A stretch of 64,000 nucleotides of DNA from NCBI GenBank assembly GCA_947471745.1, contig CANJKZ010000932.1:806001-870000 (forward strand). The letters run 5' to 3'. Below are positions 1 to 12,477 of this stretch, one piece after another. Position numbers and translations under genes: made by a program. Below the pieces are notes generated by a model that saw nothing but the letters and a program-made list of their open reading frames with translations, was not told the origin of the DNA and searched no databases. This DNA is from Closterium sp. Naga37s-1. Taxonomy: Eukaryota > Streptophyta > Zygnematophyceae > Desmidiales > Closteriaceae. Each line of letters begins with the position of its first letter. Positions within the stretch are counted from its first letter, which is position 1.

Positions 1-253
1 CAGTAGCAGGCTGGGCCGAAGAGTACGCCGCATGTGATGGTACATGTTGTGCGAAGGTACTTTGCATTTTCCGTAGTGCTTGCAAAATGTGTGCAACACC
101 TCCCCCCCAAAAAAACAATAGCCATCAACATCATACAAAAGACATACCCAGCATGGCTGTCATTACCTGCCATGTAGACCCCCTGCATAAGTATGCCCCT
201 CCCAATCCTCCCACATCCTTAGATATTCTTCTCACACCCTCACCCACAACCAG

Positions 254-3200
254 CAACTTGAGAAGCAACAACCGCACGGGCAACACCATCCCCAGCACTG
301 TCTCTGCTCTCACCAACCTCGTAGAGCTGTAAGCCTTCTGCAAACCACGCCATCTCTTGCTCTCACCAACCTCGTAGAGCTGTAAGCCTTCTGCAAACCA
401 CGCCATCTCTTGCTCTCACCAACCTCGTAGATCAATAAGCCTGTTATAAGCCATGCTATCTCTTTTGAGGCGCGACAAAAGACGACGGACTTTTGAGAAG
501 CCTTGAAAGACGACTATTGAGGCACCTCAGAAGATGAATACTGGAGCGTCTTATAAGGCAACTATTGAGACGCCTAAAAAGACGAGGCACCTGAAAAAAC
601 GACTGTTAAGATGCCTCAAAAGACGACAATAGGGGGGCCTCAAGAACCCAGCACCATCTCTTCCCTCACCAGTCTTGTAGAGCTGTGAGAATAGAGATGA
701 AAGATGCAACACTTGCTTTCTCGCTATCAATCCTCAAAATACAATATTTAGCCTTGTCACATGCATGCACCTCCACATTTTTGCCCAAGAACTGTTTTAT
801 GGTAGCATAGCTCTTGGATAGTGTTCTCTTGCCCCCGCTTCATCGAGCATCATGCCTCATGGATCGCACCTTCCCCCATGCGCCGTCCATTGAGTGTGAA
901 CCATGCCCCATGCCTCATTCAACCCACAAATGTGCCCCTCCTCACCCATCTGCACCCATTGTTTAATGGCATGACTCGAGGCATCAGAAGCTTTTACAAC
1001 TCGCAGATCAATGGCTCCATTCCTTCAGGGATTAGTGCTCTCACAGGGCTTCAACTGCTGTACGTTCCACATGCTACCTAGCACACAAGGTACCTCTGCT
1101 GTGACGGCTTCTCTTTATTATCGACTAATGGTGGTCCGTGGGTTGTTGAATAGTTGTGTCCATCATGCCTCAAGGGTATTCCGCCTTCCATCAGCCATGC
1201 ATAACCTTGGCATGGCATGGATGGGCAGTGACCTTTGTTTGCATAATATTTTGCCCTAACCATCCCTATCTTGCGCTACCTTGCCCTATCTTGCGCTACC
1301 TTGCACTGACATGCGAGTGAACAGGAGCCTTCGATACAACAACTTGGTGGGATCAGTGCCAGCCTTCCTGGGGGAACTCCCTCTCCTTACCTATCTGTGC
1401 GTATACATGTGTATGTATACATTCATTTCGCTGAGTGTTTACATGCATATGGCTGAATGTTTGCATGCATATTGCTGAACATGGATGCACATGGCCGAAT
1501 GTATGCATGCATATGGCTGAATGTGTGCATATGGATCGTAACACCGAAAATTGTTGCTACACTGCTCATCATATGTATCGGCCCATTCCTCTTGGCTTGA
1601 ATCTGACCCATTCACACCGCCACCCTTTCTACCCACGTGCCATTTATATTTCGACCACATATATTTACATCCCATTCACATGCATTCACATGGAATCCAC
1701 ACGCCACCACATACCATCCACATGCCATTTACATGCCATCCACTTGCCATCCACATACCATCCACATGCCATCCACATGCCATCCACGTTCACATGACAA
1801 TAACGTGCCTTCCACATGCCATCACTTGCCATCCACCCACCATTGCAGTGGCATCAAAGGAAACTATCTCACGGGCTACCTTCCACCCACCCTTGGCGCA
1901 GTTGACCTCAGTGAACTGTAAGAATCTATGTCATGGTTGAAGGGAATCGCTTCCGAATGAGCAGCTGCTGTGCAATTGACCCATCTCAATCCACTGATGT
2001 CTGCACCTGCATGCTTCATTTGTCGAAATTATTTTTCCGCACACATCCTCCCTGCATGCCCCACCAGAGGGTATGATTTCACAGTGATCTGTCTGTCCCA
2101 ACAGCACTGATTGCGTGCTTTAGCAGTCACTGGAACGCCAGATCTGCATCAAGGACCTAGTCGGAACAACTGTTTCTTCACACACCTCCCCCTCTCCTGC
2201 TCCATCCCTCCTCATCCACCCCACATGCCCCACCAGGGAGAATGACTTCGCAGTGCTGTGTCCCAACTGCACTGACTTGTGGTGCAGCAAGTCACTAGAG
2301 AGCCAACCATATCTGCACTGTGGACCCAGTCAGAACAACTGCTACTTCACACACCTCCTCTTTTACTCCTCACCCACATGCCCCACCAGGGAGTATGACT
2401 TCACAGTGCTGTGCCCCAATAGCACTGACTGCATGGTGGAGCAGTCACTAGAGAGTCAGTTCTGCATTGCCTGCCACTCCTTCTGCCAGTCCTGCATCCC
2501 TCCTCCTGCAGGTGAGCTGTCTTGCTGACACTCCTACGTCGTAATACTTGACGTCCCGTTGTATGAAGGTTGATAACAATACACATAGAGCGTGGGAGAA
2601 CCTGGAATAGGCCTAAAAATACGTGTGATTTCTTGTGTTACAGCTGCAGCATAGATCGAATGGCCGTATGTTGAAAGTTCATGTTTCAAACTGGAGAGTT
2701 TTAAGTTGAAAATTCGAATGGCCGTATGTTTGAAGATGTTGTTCAATGGGAATATTCCCCCCTATTCTTGTGCTCTTTGTGTGCAGCACCCTCTTCTGCT
2801 GCACCGTCTTCTGCTGCACCGTCTTCTGCTGCACCCTCTTCTGCTGCACCCTCTTCTGCTGCACCGTCTTCCGAATCCCCCCCAATTGACGAGCCTCCGT
2901 ACACATCCCCCTCCATTGCACCTCCTTCTTTCTCCCCTCAATCTGCTCCTCCTCCTGGCTCTGGCACCTATAACACCGAAAACCCCACATCTCCGGGTAC
3001 TAGTACCAGCAGCGGCACCACCAACATTGTCGACAACAGTGTGCAGAGCTCTTCCAATGCCAACAGCACTGCCTCTTCTTCCTCCTCTGGCATGTCCACT
3101 GGAGCGATCGTGGGGATTGTGGTGGGGGTGATTCTGGTGGTCGTTGGCGGCATTGCTATCGTGTTCATTGGTATTCAGTGTTGCAAGAAGACAGAAGGTG

Positions 3201-3623
3201 AGCTGTTAAAAAAAAATGCATTGCGAATCTCCCTTGATTCGGGTAAGCACTTTGGCCCCCTCCCCCTCCCTGTCCTCCTTTCCTTTGGTTATCATGACTT
3301 CCCATTACCCTTTTTTGTACCTGCCAAAATGTTTCAGAACAATGGTTGCATCGTACGGTCAATCTAGCCTCCTCCCTTCAGCTCTCATACTTTGCTCCGC
3401 CAATCCGCATTCTCCTTTGTGCTCTCATTTACACGCTTCCGTTCACGTTTGTCATTTACCTTTCTTTTCTGCCTGCCTTCCTCCAGCCATTGAAGTGGAA
3501 TATCCCCCCTCCACTGAAGCAGCAGGATATCCAGCCATGGGGGCGTACACAGCTGGAGACCAGTACAAGCCTGCACAGGCCACCAATGCTGGTTACCAGC
3601 CAGGTGTTGCTGACAAAGTGTAG
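254..3623 (+). CDS. LRR receptor-like transmembrane protein, multi-exon, 5' end outside window
   Basis: Likely a plasma-membrane receptor-like protein with extracellular LRRs. Exons read with GT-AG borders: 254-328, 988-1059, 1325-1396 and 1849-1917 (one LRR each, 69-75 nt, phase 2), 2390-2511 (Cys-rich, CxxC-like), 2787-3197 and 3487-3623. The LRR exons show the plant pattern LxxNxLxGxIP. Exon 2787-3197 starts with five to six Ala-Pro-Ser-Ser units, continues as a Pro/Ser stalk, and ends in a hydrophobic span (about 3100-3170, rich in Val, Ile and Gly) followed by Cys-Cys-Lys-Lys, a typical stop-transfer. The last exon adds a short Tyr/Pro/Gly-rich tail and stops at 3621-3623. Phases join cleanly (2,2,2,2,1,1). 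No kinase domain follows directly. The layout recalls STRUBBELIG-type LRR receptors. An alternative donor before the stop (GT near 3603) could extend the gene to exons not found here. The exon chain is inferred without transcripts. Confidence 0.68.
306..465 (+). repeat. 53-bp tandem duplication carrying an exon end and splice donor
   Basis: Two identical 53-bp units (306-358, 359-411) and a decayed third copy (from 412) each begin in the last bases of the first LRR exon and run into the intron. The donor GTAAGCC therefore occurs at 329 and again at 382, while the third copy has lost it. Use of the second donor would add 53 nt and shift the frame. Confidence 0.85.
651..692 (+). pseudogene. Relic of an LRR exon
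   Basis: This stretch reads like the second half of an LRR exon (Pro-Ser-Thr-Ile-Ser-Ser-Leu-Thr-Ser-Leu-Val-Glu-Leu) and is followed by GTGAGA. The first half of the LRR (LxxNxLxG) is not present upstream, where imperfect AAGACGAC-type repeats lie (about 475-640). It resembles exon 254-328 and is best read as a partial duplicate that is no longer a proper exon. Confidence 0.45.
1430..1800 (+). repeat. Intronic simple-repeat tracts
   Basis: The intron after exon 1325-1396 holds two microsatellite-like tracts. One has variants of TGCATGCATATGGCTGAATG (about 1440-1530) and the other has variants of CATCCACATGC (about 1690-1800). Open frames across them are repeat artefacts. Confidence 0.7.
2068..2190 (+). 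pseudogene. Decayed first copy of the Cys-rich exon
   Basis: After an acceptor-like CCACCAG at 2061-2067, this segment aligns with the functional-looking exon 2390-2511 (matching words such as TTCACAGTG, AGCACTGA and CAGTCACTGGAA). In the LRR exon phase it meets stops and a frame change. It is the most decayed of three tandem copies. Confidence 0.6.
2237..2360 (+). pseudogene. Second copy of the Cys-rich exon, probably not used
   Basis: It starts after CACCAG (2231-2236) with the same phase as exon 2390-2511 and stays open. It encodes a similar peptide (Asn-Asp-Phe-Ala-Val-Leu-Cys-Pro-Asn-Cys...) with extra Cys residues. Its 3' part follows copy one (CAGAACAACTGCTACTTCACA) and I see no clear donor. 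It could be an alternative exon, but a decayed duplicate is more likely. Confidence 0.5.
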
Positions 3624-4245
3624 ATTAAGCTCACACATGGCGCACTCACACATGGCGCACTCACACATGGTGCGCTTACATGCTTCTTGCACCTTATGCG
3701 ACTTGTGATTCACCTCAAAATATGCTGCTGATAAGGTGTAGACTACAGTCACACACAGTGCACTCACATGATTCCTACACCTCATTCCATTGCTGGAGTC
3801 AATCAAAGGATGTAGCTGAATATATGCTGTATTGCAGCTACATGGTGCGTGGCCCATGCAGGATATCTAGCTGAATAGTTTAGTTGAATAAATATACTTG
3901 AAGAAGCTGGGGTATGCATGGGTTGGCCAGCCAGCCCAAGGGATGAGCACAACCCTCAATGAGGTATTCTGCAGCCAGTGTTGGGCGGAGGCAGGAAGGG
4001 TTGTTGTTTAGTGCTGATCTGTTTTGTGGTTGCACATTTGATATTTTCTTGCCAGTTCGCTTCTTTATTGGTATTTGTGTTCTTTTTTTTCAAGGCCAAG
4101 GTAATCTAGAAACAAAACTGGGTACAAGAAGGAACAGTGCAACAAGAGTGGGCTGCTGGCTCTGAGATAAGCTTTTTTGAGGAGCTGGAGAGACGTGTAG
4201 CCTGTCCTGAGAAAGGGGAATGGCATTGAAGGATACAGGGAGCAT
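3624..4245. other. 3' flank of the LRR gene, no gene seen
   Basis: This is probably 3' UTR followed by spacer. A 15-bp unit (CTCACACATGGCGCA and variants) repeats three times at about 3630-3680, and a looser copy lies near 3750. AT-rich words near 3880-3900 (TTGAATAAATATA) could serve as a polyadenylation region. No coding potential recognised. Confidence 0.5.
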
Positions 4246-4399
4246 ACATTGTGTAGGTTGTAGTGGAGTAGCCCATAAGGGGTACAACCCAATTAGGATT
4301 AGTACTTGTACCCAACTCATTCATAGTTCATTCATTCTTGTTCAGTATTCTGACATGATTTCAGAGCAGGTCCTGTTCTAGGACCGATTTTTTTAGGGC

Positions 4400-4980
4400 C
4401 CACCACAGAGCGCTGCCCCACTAGTCGCGTCGCCCTGCCCTGCCTGTCGCGTCGCCCTGCTGGCTGTCGAGTCGCCCTGCCCTGCTCGTCGCGTCGCCCT
4501 GCCTACTGTCGCGTCGCCCTGCCCTGTCTTTCGCGTCGCCCTCCTGGCTGTCGCGTCGCCATGCTGCCCGCGCGCCGCATTGCTGCCTGCGCGTCGCCCT
4601 GCCCTGCCCGCGCTGAGCCGCCCTGCTGCCCGCACCGCCCTGCTGCCCGCACCACCCTGCTGCGCGCCACCCTGCTGCTCGCGCCGCCCTGCTGCTACCC
4701 GCCCTGCTGCGCGCAGCCCTGCTGGTCGGCGCCCTGCTGCCCGCGCGCCGCCCTGCTGGCAGCCGCACCGCTGCCCGCACCGCCCTGCCCGCGCCGCCCT
4801 GCTGCTGCCCGCCCTGCTGTGCGCCGCCCTACTGGCCGCCGCCCTGCCCTGCCCTGGCTGCGCGCCATTCTTCCCTAGCCATGCGCCGCCTCTCCCGGCC
4901 CTGCGTACCTCCCTAGTGCTCGCGCGCCGCCCTACCTGCGTGCTGCCCTGCTGGTCACGCGCCGCCCTGCTCTGCCCACT
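4400..4980 (+). repeat. GC-rich repetitive leader of B1
   Basis: Between the primer site and the gag start lies a C-rich tandem array with units like GCCCTGCTGCCCGCGC and GTCGCGTCGCCCTGCC. Long open frames on both strands (Ala/Pro/Cys-rich or Arg/Gly/Ala-rich) are compositional artefacts. Confidence 0.75.
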
Positions 4981-7900
4981 ATGGCTTCTCTCAGTGTACT
5001 CACATTCGATCATGAGGGCCGTCTGATCCAGTTCGATACGTGGCTCGACGACTTACAGCTGTACCTACTGAGCGACTCTAGAGACAGCGTTTCGTTGTTT
5101 GACCACACGCCTGGAGCCTCTCTTGCCCCTCCCGCCACAGCTGTTAGTGCGACTTGCTCACAATGGCTTACCCATAACGCTGCTGCTTGCTTAGCCGTTC
5201 GCAACCACCTGCCGTTAGCCGAACGCGCTCACTTTGGCCAGCACAAGATTGCGAAGGCCCTGTATGACGGTGTAGTTGCTCGTTACTTCTCCCCTGCCAC
5301 TGCTGCTCTCGGCCGCCTTATACTGCCCTACCTGTTTCCTGAGCTGTCAGCCTTTGCCACAGTCAAGGACCTCATCACCCACCTTCGCACTAGCGACGCT
5401 CGCTACCGCTCTGCCCTCCCAGCCGAGTTCCTTGACAGGAACCCCCCCCCCCCCCCCCCCCCCCCCCCCGATGTACATCACTCTCTACATCATAGTCACC
5501 CGCCTCCCTGACTCTCTTCATGCAGTCAAGGACCACTTTCTCGCTCTTGACCCCACAGACCTCACTGTCGACCTGCTCGAGAAGCACCTCCTTGCAGCTG
5601 AGACTAGCGTAGTCGCTATAGGTGCTGCTCGTGGCACTCCTCGCACACCCTTCTTTGAGGGGTGTTCCCCCTCCCCCCTTGCCCCCTCCTACGCTTCTGC
5701 TACAGTTGTTTACATCCTTGGTGCTGAGGATGTCGGGGTTGCTTCTGCTCTTAGAGGGCAAGGGTGGCAAGAGTGGTGGCGGTGGCAGCGGGGGTGGTGG
5801 TGGTGGAGGCAGTGGAGGCGGTGGAGGTGGCGGAAGTGGTGGCAACGGTGGGAGTGGTGGCAGGAGTGGGGGCTTCAGTGGCGGCGATGGTGGCAGCGGT
5901 GGGGGTGGGGGTGGCGGTGGTGGCAGCAGTGGGAGTGGTGGCGGCGACAGTGGTGACGATCGGGGTGGAGCTATTCAGAGGGGAGGTTCTGGCGGTGGCC
6001 AAAGGCAGTAGCAGCAGCGTCGGAGCTTGACCCCTACGCCTTAGCAGCTTCGTGAGTGTTTTGCTCAGCGTGGGGCGTCTGGGGGTAGTGTTCGCTGCCC
6101 GTATGTCATTCGCACTAGTGACCGCGCTGGTCAGACCTGCGGAAAGCTTCACGCTCATCACCGCTGCTTCTTCTGCCTTGACGACGCTTGGCGCGCAGAG
6201 TTTGGCGACGAGGCTGAGCGCCCCCGTTGGCTAGAGCTGCTCAGGTCTGGAGTCAATATCTTTGCTCTTCACTATGATGCTATCCTTGCTCCCATGCATG
6301 CCTTGTCTGTTAGTGTTGAGGGTGACTGTTACCTGTGTGTGCCGCCCGACCCAGGTATAGAGGCTGCTGCTCTAGGTGCTAGTGAGTCTGCACTCCCTGG
6401 TACTGCGCTTGCTGAGGCCTTGCACACCTTCACACTTGACTCAGATGCTTCACGCTGTTTCTTTCGCGACAGCACCACCCTCACTCCTCTCCCTGCACCT
6501 GTAACGGTCAGGCTGGCTGACCCCTCAGGGGGCCCAGTTCTTGCCCGTTCCTCCACTGTTCTCCCGTGTCCGGCGGTTCCATCCGGCTCACTCTCAGGTC
6601 TTCACCTCCCCTCGTTCTCTACAAACTTGGTGAGTACCGCTGCCCTCCAGGATGCGATGGTCACTACCACCACTCCTGGGGGTCAGCGTGTATTGATCTG
6701 CACGTGTACACGGACGGGCCGTCACCTGGCCACGTTCACCCGTCCGCCTCGGTCGAGTCTGTACACACTGACTATTGAGCCTCCTCAGGTAGCTGCTTCC
6801 GCTCAGGTGTCTGCGTCAGGTCCGGTAGCAGCCCCCTGCTCGTGTCGTCTCCTATCGCACTAGATTCTCCTGTGGCACCAACACCTTGCTCACCCCTCCC
6901 TGCCACACCTTCGTGGCATGCACTCCTGCCTCCTTGTTTCTGGTCTTCCCAGGTCTCTGCCTCCCCTCCCGCCCTCGCTTGCCCTGCCCTGCCTTCCTTG
7001 CGTCGAGGGGCGGCAGGGCGCCGCTCCTCAATCCTCCTCGTTTCCCTCGACGACTGCTCCCCTGCAAACTCTCCACATAGACGTGTGGGGCCCAGCCCGC
7101 GTCAGTGGACAGGGCCGCGAGCGCTAATTTCTGCTGGTTGTTGACGACTACACACTTTACACCACGGTCTTCCCCTTGCAAAGCAAGGGTGAGGTCCCTG
7201 ATGTCTTGATCCCTTGGATCCGCGCAGTCCGTCTCCAGATCAGTGAGCGGTTCCGTCAGGACCTTCCTGTCTTGCTTCTGCACTCTAACAATGCTGGTGA
7301 GTTCTCCTCCGACCTCTTACATAAATTTTGTCGTGGGGAGGGCATTCTCCAGTCGTTCACGCTTCCGGCCTCCCCACAGAAAAATGGGGTTGCTGAGCGC
7401 CGCATTGGCTTAGTCATGGAGGTGGCTCGTACCTCCATGATCCATGCGCCTGCTCCACATATTATGTGGCCGTTTGCGGTCCGGTACGCTGCGCATCAGC
7501 TCAACCTCTGGCCCCGTCTCTCCTTGCCGGAGACCTCGCCTACACTGCGTTGGACGGGGAAGGTTGGCGATGCGACGGTATTCCGGGTCTGGGGCTCTCA
7601 TGCCTTTGTCCACGATACTTCCGTGGACAAGCTCTCCTCCCACGCTATTCCCTGCGTCTTCCTTGGCTTTCCCCCTTTCGCGCATGGCTGGCAGTTTTAC
7701 CACCCCACCTCGCGCCGTGTCCTCCCCTCTCAGGACGTCACGTTTGACGAGTCGGTTCCCTTTTACGGTCTCTTCCCCTACCGCACTGCCCCTCTCCCCC
7801 CCTTGTCGCTCTTCCTTGCTCCAGGTCCCCCTCCGGTAGACCCCCTCCCCCCTCAGGGTCCTGCTCCCTCAGGTGTGTCTCAGGTAGACCCACTCCCCAG

Positions 7901-10900
7901 GACTGTGTCTGTGGAGGTCGCTGTAGCCTCAGGTGTTGCTAGAGGTGCTGCGTCTGGGGGTGCTATGTCTGGGGGTACTGCGTCTGGGGGTGCTGAGCCT
8001 GCGAGTGTGGAGCCTGAGGATGCGGAGCCTGTGGGTGCTGAGTCTGAGGGTGTGGAGTCTAGGGGTGCTGAGCTTGGGGGTGCGGAGCCTAGGGGTATTG
8101 AGCTTGAGGGTGCGGAGCCTGGGGGTATTGAGTCTGAGGGTGCGGAGTCTGGGGGTGCTGAGCCTAGGGGTACTGCGTCTGCCGGAGGTCCTGCGGGTGC
8201 CTCGCCACGACTGTCTCCTCGGCGGGAGCCTCTCTAACCGCAACAGCTGCGCGAGTGGTTTTCTCAGCACACACGCCTTAGGAGTGGCGCTGCAGGAGCT
8301 GAAGGCTCTGCCGCGGGAGGACCTGGAGCTGGAGGTACTGGAGCTACTAGTCTTGGAGGTGCTGGAGTTACTGCTGGAGTTGGAGGTACCGGAGGTGCTG
8401 GAGCTGCTGGTCCTGGAGGTGCTCGTACTAGAGGTACTGGAGCTGCCGGAGCTGGTGGTGTTGGAGGCGCTGGAGCTAGAGACTCTGGAGCTGGAGACCC
8501 TGGCGCTGGAGGCGCTGGAGCTAGAGGCACTAGATCTGGAGACTCTGGAGCTGGAGGCACTAGCGCTGGAGGCGCTGGAGCTGGAGCTGGAGACTCTGGA
8601 GCTGGAGGCACTAGCGCTGGAGGCGCTAGAGCTGGAGGAGCTGGATTTGGAGACTCTAGAGCTGGAGGCACTAACACTGGAGGCGCAGGAGCTGGAGGAG
8701 GTGGAGCTGGAGACCCCGGCACTGGAGGTGCTGGAGCTGGAGGCACTGGCGTTGGAGGCGTTGGAGCGGGAGGCACTGGAGCTGGAGACCCTGGAGCTGG
8801 AGGTGCTCGCGCTGGGGGTGCTCGAGCTAGCAGTCCTTGTGCTCGAGGCACAGTGCAGCGGCGCCAGTTTTCGTTTCGCCGCCGTCGTCGTCTCTGCCGC
8901 CACCTGACTCGGTTCTTTGCCAGGTTCTTAGTCTCCCGTCTTCTACTGGCCTTACTCCTAGCTTGCTGTGTCCACCGCCTCTCCAGTCTCAGCCACAGTT
9001 ACAGCCAGACTCCCCACTACCTGCTCCTCCTTATGCTGAGCAGACATACTCTCTTACAGAGCAACGTGAGCCTGAGTCTCATCTTGCCTTGCCTGTTCAC
9101 GCTATTCGCACTGGTCGTCGTGCTCCTCGTCCGCGTCCTCCTCCTGTCCCTGGCACTCACGTTATGGCACTTCGTCCTTACTCTGTTCCACTACGAGTTC
9201 CCATGCCATCTCCTCCTGTGTCCTCTCTTCTTAACGTTCCTAGCCTTGAGTCAGACTTAACACGTGCTGCCTGTCCTACTGTCCCTCCTCATCTTGCCAC
9301 TGTTGTCTCAAACTCTTTGTTTGAGTCCGCTGCTTGTTGACTTTGCTGCCACCTGTCGTCTCGACTATGCCACTAGTCTTGTTGCTTAGTCTGAGCCTAA
9401 CTGTCCTCCATCCGTCGGGGGTGAGTGTGCTCTTGGCACGGACGTCCTTGAGGACAGGCAGGAGGACTTTGAGTGTCTTGCAGCAGCTGTACCTCATCTC
9501 GTGGCCATGCTGCTTGCACCTGAGGGAGACCCGGATGCACCAGACATCCCGACCCCGCGCTCTCACGCAGAGGCGATTACGGGTCCCTACTCCTCTTAGT
9601 GGTAGACAGCCATGGACGCAGAGATGGCATCCTGGAAGTCCACAGGCACCTACGTCGACGAAGTTCCCCCTTCTGGGGCGAACATAGTCGATGGCATGTG
9701 GATTTTCAGGGTGAAGCGGCCGCCAGGTTCTCCGCCTATCTTCAAGGCTCGTTACGTTGCACGAGGCCTCAGTCAGCGACAGGGAATTGACTTCTTCCAG
9801 ACCTTCTCCCATACCTCAAAGATAACCACTCTTCGGGTTCTGCTGCACGTCGTCGCTCAGCGTGACTACGAGCTTCACTCTCTTGACTTCTGCATAGCTT
9901 TCTTATAGGGCAGTCTGCACGAGGAGATCTGGCTGCGCCGCCCACCTGGCTTCACTGGGTCGTTTCCTGCAGGTACCCAGTGGAGCCTCCGTCGGCCAGT
10001 CTACGGTCTCCGCCAGGCGCCTCGCGAGTGGCACGACACACTTAGGACGACGCTTGCAGCTCTCGGGTTTGCTCCTTCTACTACTGACCCGTCGCTGTTT
10101 CTACGCACCGACACTTCGCTGCCGCTGTTCTACGTCCTCGTGTACGTCGACAACTTGGTCTTTGCCACTGCTGACACTGAGGCTCTGGCCCTTGTGAAGT
10201 CGGAGCTGCACAAGAGACACACTTGCACTGACCTGGGTGAGCTGCGCAACTATCTTGGCTTGCAGATCACCCGGGACAGAGCACGGCGCACCATCACCCT
10301 GATTCAGTCACACATGGTGCACCAGGTCCTTCAGCGCTTCGGCTTCCGGTACTCCTTGCCACAGTCCACTCCTCTGCCTACCGGTCACTTCCTCTCAGCT
10401 CCACCTTTGGACGAGTCCGTAGAACCGAGTGGCCCGTATCCAGAGCTTGTGGGCTGCCTCATGTACTTGATGACCTGCACTCGTCCTAACCTTGCCTACC
10501 CTCTTAGCATCCTGGCACGCTACGTTGCGCCCGGGAGACACTGACCAGAGCACTGGGAGGCTGCTAAGAGGGTTTTTCCCTACTTGTGCAGTACGTCGGG
10601 CATGGGGCTCGTGCTTGGAGGACGGGGTCCAGTTGTCCTCATTGGTCACGCAGACGCTTCTTGGGTTGACGACTTGGCTACGCAGCGGTCGTCACAGGGT
10701 TACTCTTTCAGCCTTGGCTCCGGCTCTGTTTCTTGGCGGTCTACCCGCTGTCTTCTGTTCTCAGTTCCAGTTGTGAGGCTGAGATCTACGCTGGGGCCAT
10801 GGCTGCACAAGAGCTACGCTGGCTCACCTACCTGCTGACCGACTTGGGAGAGCGGCATCGTTCTTCTCTAGTTCCGTGATTGCCATGATTGCCTTGTGTC

Positions 10901-11341
10901 ACGAGCACAGACAGGAGCACAAAACGAAGCACATCGCTCTGCGTTACTTCCTTGCTCGAGAGCTGCAGCAGCGTGGTTAGCTTCGTCTTGCTTACGTTGC
11001 CACTCGGGCCAACACTGCTGATACATCCACCAAGGCACTTCAGTCTGGGGATCATCAGCGTTTCTGTACCGTTTTAGGCCTTGTGCCTACTTTGCCTCAC
11101 TTGCTCACTGCGTGGCTTTGCTTGTACTGTGATCTTTTTATATACCTGCATGCTTGCGCTTGCTAGGATATGATCACTGTATTGTTTGTTCTCCTATATA
11201 TAACTCTGCATGTGAACTAGCCTTGTGGCCATTTGCTCATGCTCAGACTGTGTGGTGACTTTGTGATCCACCCTGAGCTGCTTTGCTTTTCTTGACTGGT
11301 CTTGTGACCACTTGTTCTCCCCCACTTTGCCTATGGGGGTG

Positions 11342-11472
11342 TGTCAAACTCATATCTAGCTTACATTGTGTAGGCTGTACTGGGGTAGCCCATAAGGGGT
11401 ACAACCCAATTGGGGTTAGTACTTGTACCCAACTCATTCATAGTTCATTCATTCTCGTTCAGTATTCTGACA
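11342..11472 (+). repeat. Right LTR of B1
   Basis: 131 bp, starting TGTCAAACTC and ending TATTCTGACA, preceded by a purine-rich stretch (TATGGGGGTG). It matches the LTRs of E (33241-33372, 45711-45841) in reverse orientation. Confidence 0.85.
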
Positions 11473-12477
11473 GTCACATCTTCTGAGGATACCGTTTTTC
11501 AGGTTATTCAGTGATGGAAAGCTCACAACGACATTGCTCAAGTCTCTCAAACGATTATACTATGGCGCTGCTGATCTCAACCCATCAACCAAGATGGCAT
11601 ATGGAGAATAAAGTCAGATCAAGTGAAATCAGGAACTTTAATGCAGGGAAGCAAGACGGCTAAATGTTTTTCGCTTGACATCTTTTGCTGCCATTCAGCG
11701 ACAACATCTGGATACTCAAGATAACCACCTAGTGACACGATCGTTCAAGTCGGTTTCACATTATGATTTCCAGGAAGCAAGAGTTATGGTATCTACAGAT
11801 TGTGAAGACATTCCTACAATCAGCGTGACTGCTGAAATTATTGACGATGAGGCATATTTACTGTTGAATGACCAAAAGACTCCCGAAGCTGACGCGAGCT
11901 CCGTTCAGAAGTCTTAGGAAACTACGCTGCAAGAAGCATATTTGCATCTGGAGGAGATTGACTTAAGTTCTTTTACAGTTCGTCGTTACCATGAATCAGG
12001 TGGCAAGAACAAAGAAGCATTTACGGAATTTCGTGACATTAATCTACGGCGTTAAAGCTTGGTAATGCTGGAGTTAAGAGGAATGTGGGGATGCGTCAGA
12101 ATACGTGAACAAGCAGTGGCAATTTTCACTCGCCGTCATTGTCGGAGGAAGCTATGGAGAGCTGCTGCATTGGAGCGGAGGGTTCGCCCAACCAAGATTG
12201 TGGCTAAAACCACTCTTCACCGCTCTCTAAACGATGCAATTTACAGAGCAACAAACGCTCGTCAAAACAATGTTCAAGTGGGTCCAGCCACACACGAAGC
12301 AGGCCAGCAGCATTGCTAGGGTTCTCCCTAGTGGGCAGGATGAAAATTTCAGGCGACTGATATATAAACTACCGTAGAGGTTTCAGCGAGGGTACGGTAT
12401 GCTATACATAGGCCCTCTAGCATGGTTACGACCGATGGGTGGTGTTTTTAGCGTTGTATGATGCAATTTCACCTCCT

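Larger units (their letters stand above)
4246..11472 (+). mobile_element. Copia LTR retrotransposon, family B copy B1, broken
   Basis: A fossil Ty1/copia element. The right LTR is 11342-11472 (131 bp, TGTCA...TGACA). The left LTR match is 4246-4355 and differs at about six of 110 positions, so it is fairly old. A Met-tRNA-like primer site follows the left LTR (TGATTTCAGAGC). Parts in order: GC-rich repetitive leader (about 4400-4980), gag (from 4981, Met-Ala-Ser-Leu-Ser-Val-Leu), Gly-rich segment (about 5755-6000), Cys/His motif (about 6090-6200), protease-like region (about 6420-6800), integrase (about 7080-7700), acidic/Gly repeat linker (about 7860-8830), reverse transcriptase (about 9610-10540) and RNase H (about 10560-11080). 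It is heavily broken, with more than ten breaks. The same family recurs as C, E and F. Confidence 0.85.

Noticed and set aside
4393-5026. Ala/Arg/Pro-rich open frames of up to 206 codons
   Set aside because: Both strands are open because of GC-rich tandem repeats in the B1 leader.
7929-8907. 324-codon open frames on both strands (Ser-rich and Leu/Val-rich)
   Set aside because: They are shadows of the repeat linker of B1 and have no independent features.
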